A model generated the notes under the pieces. It worked only from the letters and a program-made list of their open reading frames with translations. It was not told the origin of the DNA and did no database searches. From assembly GCA_938035525.1 (NCBI GenBank), contig CALHOI010000038.1, positions 44,254 to 108,253 on the forward strand: a stretch of 64,000 nucleotides of DNA, given 5' to 3'. This stretch comes from an uncultured Granulosicoccaceae bacterium. GTDB lineage: Bacteria; Pseudomonadota; Gammaproteobacteria; Granulosicoccales; Granulosicoccaceae. Shown one piece after another: positions 56,472-64,000 of the stretch (within the stretch, counting starts at the first letter, position 1; every line of letters begins with the position of its first letter). The position numbers were made by a program, and so were the translations under genes.

Positions 56472-58013
56472 ATGCAACTGAACCCATCAGAAATCAGTGA
56501 ACTGATCAAACAACGGATCGGTGATTTCGAAGCGTCTGCTGACGCACGTACCGAAGGCACCATCGTTAGTCTTAACGACGGTATCGTTCGTATTCACGGT
56601 CTAACCGACGTTATGTCTGGTGAGATGATCGAATTCCCTAACAACCTGTTCGGTCTTGCACTGAACCTTGAGCGCGATTCAGTTGGTGCGGTTGTACTGG
56701 GTGACTATCAGTCTCTTTCAGAAGGCGACAAAGTTAAATGTACTGGTCGTATTCTTGAAGTACCCGTTGGCCCTGAGTTACTGGGTCGCGTGGTTAACCC
56801 ACTGGGTGAGCCTATCGATGGCAAGGGCCCGGTTAACACCAGCATCACTTCACCAGTAGAAAAAGTTGCCCCAGGCGTAATCGAACGTCAATCGGTTGAT
56901 CAGCCTGTGCAAACAGGTTTGAAATCAATCGATGCGATGGTGCCAGTTGGTCGAGGCCAGCGAGAGCTGATTATCGGTGACCGACAAACTGGTAAAACGG
57001 CGGTTGCAGTTGATGCGATCATCAACCAGAAAGGCACTGGCATTAAATGTATCTATGTGGCCATTGGTCAGAAGCAATCAACCATTGCCAACGTTGTATC
57101 CAAGCTTGAAGAGCACGGTGCAATGGACCACACCATTATTGTGGCTGCGGGTGCATCGGACTCTGCTGCAATGCAATACGTTGCCCCATACGCTGGTTGC
57201 TCCATGGGCGAATACTTCCGCGACCGTGGTGAAGATGCACTTATCGTGTATGACGATTTAACCAAGCAAGCATGGGCTTACCGTCAGGTATCGCTACTGC
57301 TGCGTCGTCCACCGGGTCGTGAAGCGTATCCTGGTGATGTTTTCTATCTTCACTCACGCTTGCTTGAGCGCGCATCTCGCGTTAACGCAGAGTACGTAGA
57401 GAAATTCACCAACGGTGAAGTGAAAGGCAAAACCGGTTCATTGACTGCATTGCCTATCATTGAAACGCAAGCGGGTGACGTATCAGCGTTCGTACCAACC
57501 AACGTAATCTCTATTACCGATGGTCAGATCTTCCTCGAAACCGATTTGTTTAACGCGGGTATCCGCCCTGCTATTAATGCGGGTCTGTCGGTATCACGAG
57601 TAGGTGGTGCTGCACAAACCAAAATCATCAAAAAGCTCGGTGGTGGTGTTCGACTGGCATTGGCTCAGTATCGTGAATTGGCGGCGTTCTCGCAGTTCGC
57701 ATCTGACCTTGATGAAGCCACTCGTAAGCAGCTGGAACGTGGTCAGCGTGTAACCGAGCTCATGAAGCAAAAGCAATACTCGCCTTTATCTATCGGTGAA
57801 ATGGGTGTGTCACTTTTTGCGGCTAACGAAGGCTACCTCGATGATGTCGATTTTGACAAAGTCGTGGACTTCGAAGAAAGCATGCACGGCTACATGCGTA
57901 GCAACCATCAAGACTTGTTAGATCAGGTAAGTCAATCAGGCGATTGGGACGACAACATCGAAGCTGCTTTCCGTAAGGGCATCGAAGCGTTCAAAGCTAA
58001 CGGCACTTGGTAG
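56472..58013 (+). CDS. atpA: ATP synthase F1 subunit alpha
   Basis: The non-catalytic nucleotide-binding subunit, 513 residues as in E. coli. It shows [16 protein letters not shown] at the start, Walker A GDRQTGKT (about residue 169), the conserved [21 protein letters not shown], and [11 protein letters not shown]. It is preceded by AAGAGGA, a good ribosome-binding site, and followed by atpG after 25 bases. Confidence 0.99.
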   Translation: MQLNPSEISELIKQRIGDFEASADARTEGTIVSLNDGIVRIHGLTDVMSGEMIEFPNNLFGLALNLERDSVGAVVLGDYQSLSEGDKVKCTGRILEVPVGPELLGRVVNPLGEPIDGKGPVNTSITSPVEKVAPGVIERQSVDQPVQTGLKSIDAMVPVGRGQRELIIGDRQTGKTAVAVDAIINQKGTGIKCIYVAIGQKQSTIANVVSKLEEHGAMDHTIIVAAGASDSAAMQYVAPYAGCSMGEYFRDRGEDALIVYDDLTKQAWAYRQVSLLLRRPPGREAYPGDVFYLHSRLLERASRVNAEYVEKFTNGEVKGKTGSLTALPIIETQAGDVSAFVPTNVISITDGQIFLETDLFNAGIRPAINAGLSVSRVGGAAQTKIIKKLGGGVRLALAQYRELAAFSQFASDLDEATRKQLERGQRVTELMKQKQYSPLSIGEMGVSLFAANEGYLDDVDFDKVVDFEESMHGYMRSNHQDLLDQVSQSGDWDDNIEAAFRKGIEAFKANGTW

Positions 58014-58038
58014 TTGATAACCGCTAAGGAGTCCTGAG

Positions 58039-58902
58039 ATGGCAAGTGAAAAAGAGATAAGAACGCAGATCGCGAGTATCAAAAATACTCAAAAGATCAC
58101 CAAGGCTATGGAAATGGTAGCCGCGAGTAAAATGCGTAAAGCTCAAGATCGCATGGCAGCTAACCGTCCGTATTCTAAAAAGATGCGCAGCGTTATTGGC
58201 CACGTAGCCTCGGCAAACATCGAGTACCACCACCCGTATTTGATGGAACGCCCTGATGTTAGTCGAGTGGGTTATATCGTTGTATCAACCGATCGCGGCT
58301 TGTGCGGTGGCTTAAACACCAACGCATTTAAGGCAGGTGTTGCATCAATGTCTGAATGGTCTGACAAAGGTGCGGAAATCGATGTGGTCACTATTGGCAA
58401 AAAAGCGCAAGCTTTCTTTGGTCGCATGGGCAGCAACATTGTTGGGCAGGTTATCGATCTGGGTGATGCGCCAGAGCTTGCCACGTTAATTGGTAGCGTT
58501 AAAGTTATGCTGGATGCGTACGACGAAGGAAAGATTCAGCGTCTTTACATTGTTGAAAACGAATTCGTTAACACCATGACGCAATCACCAGCGGTTACGC
58601 AATTATTGCCCGCTGAGCCTGACGTTGATGAAAAGCTAACACACCATTGGGATTACATTTACGAGCCCGATTCAAAAACCGTTGTTGATCATTTGATGAC
58701 GCGTTATATCGAATCGCTGGTGTATCAGGCTGTGGTTGAGAACGTGGCTTGTGAGATGGCCGCTCGTATGTTTGCCATGAAGAGTGCATCCGACAACGCC
58801 GGAGATCTTATCGATGACTTGCAGTTGAAATACAACAAAGCTCGTCAGGCATCGATTACACAAGAGATTTCAGAGATTGTGGGTGGTGCTGCTGCGGTAT
58901 AA
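58039..58902 (+). CDS. atpG: ATP synthase F1 subunit gamma
   Basis: The central rotor shaft of 287 residues, the E. coli length. The N-terminal helix [26 protein letters not shown] and the C-terminal [36 protein letters not shown] are near universal signatures (both read in parts). [11 protein letters not shown] is the conserved middle motif. It starts after AGGAG and is followed by a 122-base gap with two hairpins before atpD. Confidence 0.99.
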   Translation: MASEKEIRTQIASIKNTQKITKAMEMVAASKMRKAQDRMAANRPYSKKMRSVIGHVASANIEYHHPYLMERPDVSRVGYIVVSTDRGLCGGLNTNAFKAGVASMSEWSDKGAEIDVVTIGKKAQAFFGRMGSNIVGQVIDLGDAPELATLIGSVKVMLDAYDEGKIQRLYIVENEFVNTMTQSPAVTQLLPAEPDVDEKLTHHWDYIYEPDSKTVVDHLMTRYIESLVYQAVVENVACEMAARMFAMKSASDNAGDLIDDLQLKYNKARQASITQEISEIVGGAAAV

Positions 58903-58925
58903 GCGCGCAGCTCGAACCCATGGTT

Positions 58926-58986
58926 TTGCACTGGCGGTTCAGTGCAAGGCCTCAACCTGACAACGTCGCGTAATGGCGTAGTCAGG
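58926..58986 (+). repeat. Two hairpins between atpG and atpD
   Basis: First hairpin: TTGCACTG (58926-58933) with CAGTGCAA (58940-58947), loop GCGGTT. Second: CCTGAC-A-ACG (58956-58965) with CGT-A-GTCAGG (58977-58986), one mismatch. They occupy much of the 122-base gap and may stabilise or process the transcript to set the ratio of subunits. Confidence 0.6.
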
Positions 58987-58994
58987 CTACTTAA

Positions 58995-60407
<1,413 letters not shown>

Positions 60408-60409
60408 TC

Positions 60410-60826
60410 GTGGCTGCTACCTTCAGAGTCGACATCGTTAGCGCCGAGGAAGAAATTTTCTCGGGCGACGCTGAAATGATTGTCGCATCGGCAGAATTGG
60501 GTGAGGTGGGTATCGCACCTGGCCACACCCCGTTTATCACTCGCATTAAGCCTGGAGAGATTCGGGTTAAAGGTGCAGGGGATGCCGAAGATCTGGCTGT
60601 GTACGTGTCTGGTGGTATTCTTGAAGTGCAACCATACGTTGTCACCGTGCTTTCTGATACGGCACTGCGTGCTGAAGACATCGACGAGCAAGCGGCAGAA
60701 AAAGCCAAGTCAGAAGCAGAAGCAGCATTGGCTGGTAAGGCCGGTGAAGTTGATTATGCTGCAGTACAGAGACAACTGGCTGAGGCTTCAGCCCAGTTGC
60801 AATTGATTAAGAAATTACGAAAGTAG
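60410..60826 (+). CDS. atpC: ATP synthase F1 subunit epsilon
   Basis: A 138-residue subunit with an N-terminal beta sandwich (FRVDIVSAEEEIFSGDAEMI, GELGIAPGHTP-like segment GEVGIAPGHTPFIT) and a C-terminal helical hairpin (EKAKSEAEAALAGKAGEVDYA) that regulates hydrolysis. The start is GTG at 60410, two bases after the atpD stop. It is the last gene of the operon and precedes a strong terminator. Confidence 0.98.
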   Translation: MAATFRVDIVSAEEEIFSGDAEMIVASAELGEVGIAPGHTPFITRIKPGEIRVKGAGDAEDLAVYVSGGILEVQPYVVTVLSDTALRAEDIDEQAAEKAKSEAEAALAGKAGEVDYAAVQRQLAEASAQLQLIKKLRK

Positions 60827-60864
60827 TTTTTATAAAACACTGCAAGTTTCGCTCAATTAGTTAC

Positions 60865-60893
60865 AAAAATGCCGGCCATCGCCGGCGTTTTTG
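60865..60893 (+). terminator. Strong terminator of the atp operon (bidirectional)
   Basis: AAAAATGCCGGC pairs with GCCGGCGTTTTT around a CATC loop, leaving a T-run on both strands. It lies 39 bases after atpC. The convergent MipA/OmpV gene ends 81 bases further on, so this hairpin can stop both transcripts. Confidence 0.92.
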
Positions 60894-60973
60894 TTTGTGT
60901 GCCTCAATCCAGTGGTTGGGATTGCTTTTTCAGAATATCCAATTCGGCTACCAGACCAGTTGCGAATGCAGCG

Positions 60974-61888
60974 TCATTGCCAATTGTAGAAAACACCAAT
61001 CCCCATGAATCGTTGGTATTTTTCACCAATGCCCTCAACGATTGGACTGTCAGCGGCCTCTCCCGATAGTCGATTGATAGCGACTCGAGTAAATATTCCC
61101 CATTGCTGACTAAAAGACAGGATATTGAAAATTTCAACACCAACGTCTTTTAGACCACTGCCTGCATCAAATGAGGTCAGGCCCGAGGCATTCGAAGCAA
61201 TTGTATCTACATCAAAGTAGGTGTCGTGGTAATTGGAATTAGCCCAGCTTGCGTTTATGCCAATACTAAATCTGAGCATTCGATTCGCTTTGAAAAAATA
61301 TTTGAGATCGGTGCTGATCACGGAACCCCCGTGAGCGTTTGCCACATCCTGTGTGACTGTAATACCACCGCTCAATCGATCTTCATCAGTTCTCCCAAAA
61401 GGGATTTCGAATCCAAATCTAGCGCCAATCTCAATTGCAGCTCCCACATCATCGAGCAATTGGATCTCTGGTTGATCCACCGTTGTCGAATTGCGAGGTA
61501 TGACTAATCGAATGGCAGGGCCAGCCCTGAGGTAAGGATGATTGTAATAGTTCAGATCAGCACCTAATCCTGCAAACTGCAATTCGCCACCAAGAAGAGG
61601 ACGTCTTAGTGAAAAGAATGGCACTACCCGGCCATTGGCAGCACCTTCATATTCTGGAAGTTCAGCAACCCCCGATACTAGAAATCCACCGTTCCGCTCG
61701 GGTTGAGCCTGCACCGCCTCGCTTGTAGAAATACCCAAAAAAAAGAGGACTGATGCAGAGAATATTAAAGCCTTTGCTATTAAGTATCTGCATGCCGAAG
61801 AAATCAATTTTGGTATTGTGTTTATGATCATGTTGTTGTTACAGCTGCGCAGAGACGATAGTTTTATGATGATATTCAAGCCGATCAT
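60974..61888 (-). CDS. MipA/OmpV family outer-membrane protein
   Basis: A beta-barrel outer-membrane protein of the MipA/OmpV family. Typical segments are GGFLVSGVAELPEYEGAANGRVVPFF, then LQFAGLGADLNYYNHPYLRAGPAIRLV and the C-terminal YQRFMGIGVFYNW, ending in aromatic residues as recognised by the BAM machinery. The ATG at 61888 shares a base with the stop of the RND gene (coupling). A later ATG at 61831 would place the start nearer the signal peptide (LIAKALIFSASVLFFLGIS, cleavage after VQA), so the first 19 residues are uncertain. MipA was named for scaffolding murein enzymes in E. coli, but most members have no known role. Its pairing with an RND pump suggests a shared function. Confidence 0.82.
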   Translation of the reverse strand: MIGLNIIIKLSSLRSCNNNMIINTIPKLISSACRYLIAKALIFSASVLFFLGISTSEAVQAQPERNGGFLVSGVAELPEYEGAANGRVVPFFSLRRPLLGGELQFAGLGADLNYYNHPYLRAGPAIRLVIPRNSTTVDQPEIQLLDDVGAAIEIGARFGFEIPFGRTDEDRLSGGITVTQDVANAHGGSVISTDLKYFFKANRMLRFSIGINASWANSNYHDTYFDVDTIASNASGLTSFDAGSGLKDVGVEIFNILSFSQQWGIFTRVAINRLSGEAADSPIVEGIGEKYQRFMGIGVFYNWQ

Positions 61889-64000
61889 CAATCCATCGGT
61901 ATCGCCTTGTTGTTAATGGGAAGAATTTCGGCTCCATACTCATCTGCTGTGCGCTTCGAAGTACCCCACTTTTTGGGGCCATAAGTGAGTGCAAAAGCCG
62001 GTGGTGTAAAGTAGAAAGAGATAACTGTAGATAACAACACGCCACCAGCTACCGCCATAGCAAACGGTGGCCAGAATCCGCCACCTGCCAGAATCAAAGG
62101 CAGGAATCCTCCAAACGTTGTCACCGTGGTTGATATGATGTGACGGCTCGATCCCATTAAGACATTAACCATTGCGTTGGGATTGCCGTTGACTGCATTT
62201 TTGTTTGCCTGAAGGCCAGTCATGATAATGATCGCTGCATTAATCGATACACCGATTGAACCGATGAAACCAAGAATAGCGCTGATACCGAAGGGATAGC
62301 GGAACACTGCGAGTGCCAGTATTGATAATCCGGCAGACAAAACACAAACCACCAGTGCGATGGCTGTTAGTCGAAAAGAGTTGAAGGTCATAACGATAAT
62401 GGCGATCGATAAGGTAACAATTATGCCCACCGACGCCAACAGGTTGTTGAGTGTACTGGAGCGTGCATCGCTGTCGCCCCCAATCTCCAGTCTGTAGCCC
62501 GCAGGCAGGGTGAAGGCGTCATCTTCGAGCTGTGTTTGAACTGCCTTTAACGCCTCCTCTGGTAAAACGGATCGCAGGGTGAAACCTTGAACCGTATTAA
62601 CACGCTCACCGTTGCGCCGGTTGATGGCACTGTCGCTAGGCAACAAGGTGATATCTGCGATGGCGGACAATGGCAATGCACTGTACTCACCCGATAAAGT
62701 TCTGCTCTGCGAAAGCGGTGCGACAATTGGCAGGTCTCTTATCGCATCGAGGTTGTTGCGAACATCGTCAGCAAACCGGACCCGCACGGGCAGTTGTTCG
62801 CTGCGTTCTAGTAGTGAACCACCGGTCACTCCTTCAAGCCCATTGTTGAGCTGGTTGGCAATTGCTGCCATGTTTAATCCCAGTGCACGAGCTTTGGCTT
62901 CATCTACATCGACAACCACTTTGGGTGCACCACCAGTTTGAGTTGTTCGAGCAATGGTGATTGTGTCCACCGCAGACAAACGTGCCACTAAGTCATCACC
63001 AATCTGTCGTAGCGTGTCGAGTTCTGAACCGACAACACGTAGCTCAACCGGTGCTGCTACCGGCGGGCCCTGTACCAAACCACGTACCAGTACTTGCGCT
63101 TGTGGAGCCGCGTCTGCCAGCGTGCGTTCAAGTTTTGTCACCAGTGTTTCTGTTGCCTGCGGTGATGTGGTGGTTATGAATGCCTGAGCATAGGCTGGTG
63201 CGTTCGAGCGGCCACTTATGATGTTGTAGTAGAAACCCGGACCTGATTGGCCGATGGACCAATAGGTTTGCACAACGTTGTTTTCTTCTGCGATCAACTG
63301 ATCTGTGCGTTCAGCCAGCGCTTTAGTTTCAGCAATGGCGGTACCGGGTGGTAATTGAAACTCGATATAGAACTGATCGCGATCGTCTCCGGGGAAAAAC
63401 TGTGCAGTCAGCGTTGACATCGATGCAAAGCCAATTACAGGCAGTACCAGTGCCAGTGCCATACAACGAACAGGATTGCGTACTGATAGATAAAGAGTCT
63501 TTCGAAATACCCTGCCGATTAAACCACTCGGTATACCCGAGTTAAACCAGCTGGCTTTTTCACCGGCTGGCATAATCCAGCCAGCCAAAGCCGGTGTAAT
63601 AGTTAATGCTATAAACAATGACCAGAACAACATAACCACCACTGCAATGGCAACAGAGCCGACAAAATCCCCTGGAGGACCGGGCAACAATATCATGGGC
63701 GTGAATGCCAGTGCTGTGGTAGCAGTGGAGGCGAACAACGGCGCTGCGAGTCGGTGTACTGCTTGTTTCACGGCATTGATACGAGCGACTCCGGCGCGTA
63801 TACGTTTTGCGACTTCATCCGTGACTACAATACCTGCGTCTACCAACAAGCCCAGCGCTACAATTAAACCGCTGACAGACATTTGATGAATGGCCAGACC
63901 GATAAAGTTCAATGTTGCCAGTGTGGCGAGTGTCACCACGGGTAAGATAATAGCGACAATCATCGCCGCCCGAAAGCCGAGTGTCAGCAACAGCACCGCG
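61888..64000 (-). CDS. RND efflux transporter, AcrB-like, partial (N-terminus outside window)
   Basis: The C-terminal two thirds (about 704 residues) of a resistance-nodulation-division transporter. The features are the helices LIVALGLLVDAGIVVTDEVAKRI and FASTATTALAFTPMILLPGPPG of the proton-relay region, a periplasmic part with PPGTAIAETKALAERTDQLI and the second set of helices (VGIIVTLSIAIIVMTFNSFRL and GVSINAAIIIMTG). The gene continues beyond the right edge. The coupling to MipA/OmpV is at the stop. A periplasmic adaptor gene is expected upstream, outside the window. The substrate is unknown; the sequence is of the general HAE-1/CusA-like class and lacks obvious CusA Met residues in what is visible. 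Confidence 0.92.
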   Translation of the reverse strand, partial: AVLLLTLGFRAAMIVAIILPVVTLATLATLNFIGLAIHQMSVSGLIVALGLLVDAGIVVTDEVAKRIRAGVARINAVKQAVHRLAAPLFASTATTALAFTPMILLPGPPGDFVGSVAIAVVVMLFWSLFIALTITPALAGWIMPAGEKASWFNSGIPSGLIGRVFRKTLYLSVRNPVRCMALALVLPVIGFASMSTLTAQFFPGDDRDQFYIEFQLPPGTAIAETKALAERTDQLIAEENNVVQTYWSIGQSGPGFYYNIISGRSNAPAYAQAFITTTSPQATETLVTKLERTLADAAPQAQVLVRGLVQGPPVAAPVELRVVGSELDTLRQIGDDLVARLSAVDTITIARTTQTGGAPKVVVDVDEAKARALGLNMAAIANQLNNGLEGVTGGSLLERSEQLPVRVRFADDVRNNLDAIRDLPIVAPLSQSRTLSGEYSALPLSAIADITLLPSDSAINRRNGERVNTVQGFTLRSVLPEEALKAVQTQLEDDAFTLPAGYRLEIGGDSDARSSTLNNLLASVGIIVTLSIAIIVMTFNSFRLTAIALVVCVLSAGLSILALAVFRYPFGISAILGFIGSIGVSINAAIIIMTGLQANKNAVNGNPNAMVNVLMGSSRHIISTTVTTFGGFLPLILAGGGFWPPFAMAVAGGVLLSTVISFYFTPPAFALTYGPKKWGTSKRTADEYGAEILPINNKAIPMD

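Overview
The window is a chromosomal segment around the replication origin of a Gammaproteobacterium. The evidence is the origin-proximal gene set on both arms (gyrB, recF, dnaN, dnaA on one strand; rpmH, rnpA, yidD, yidC, mnmE on the other; then mnmG, rsmG, parA, parB and atpIBEFHAGDC), the ubiquinone genes ubiE-ubiJ-ubiB, hslVU, and the lptM-lysA-dapF-DUF484-xerC cluster. The abundance of secreted and lipoproteins with low-complexity Asp/Ser/Thr/Gly stretches would suit a free-living aquatic bacterium, but I cannot name a genus.

Layout. 1-4244: 5' part of uvrD, a small unknown protein, a glutathione S-transferase, a metallophosphoesterase and a Gly/Thr-repeat lipoprotein, all on the minus strand. 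4701-10050 (minus): hslV-hslU-DUF971-ubiE-ubiJ-ubiB, which reads as one operon. 10154-11719 (plus): a PilZ-like protein. 11727-15778 (minus): lptM-lysA-dapF-DUF484-xerC (outer-membrane assembly, lysine/peptidoglycan precursor, chromosome dimer resolution). 15853-19828: esterase, argH, hemC and hemD. 19815-23381 (minus): ubiD and prlC, with a relic of an OmpA-family C-terminus behind ubiD. 23562-25417 (minus): two lipoproteins with YD-like repeats. 25534-31892 (minus): dnaA-dnaN-recF-gyrB, with oriC between dnaA and dnaN and two parS sites inside recF. 32243-36335 (plus): rpmH-rnpA-yidD-yidC-mnmE.

The conserved order mnmE-mnmG-rsmG-parA is interrupted twice. A first accessory block (36336-42208) holds a dual-specificity phosphatase, a frameshifted 37-residue-repeat secreted protein, a YccF protein, two glycosyltransferases with a nucleotide-sugar epimerase, and a secreted FnIII-like protein. 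A second block (44966-51206) holds a HupE/UreJ-like membrane protein with a membrane-anchored partner, a DUF6151 protein, a secreted protein with three nearly identical 64-68-residue repeats, a GFA-family protein, a lone Rieske oxygenase and a membrane-anchored aspartic protease. parA-parB and the complete ATP synthase operon follow, ending at a strong terminator. The window closes with a MipA/OmpV outer-membrane protein coupled to an RND transporter that runs off the edge.

How the parts fit: the centre is a replication and segregation module (DnaA, beta clamp, RecF, gyrase, oriC, ParABS). The most notable sequence-level points are the lack of any canonical start codon for mnmE (AUU inferred), an oriC laid out as DnaA box, trinucleotide TAR repeats and AT-rich tract, two near-perfect parS palindromes that both encode Phe-His-Val-Glu in recF, a one-base disruption in a tandem-repeat gene, and the OmpA relic. 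I found no CRISPR array, tRNA, rRNA, insertion sequence or recognisable defence island. The accessory blocks contain unusual proteins, but nothing I can present as a proven new system.
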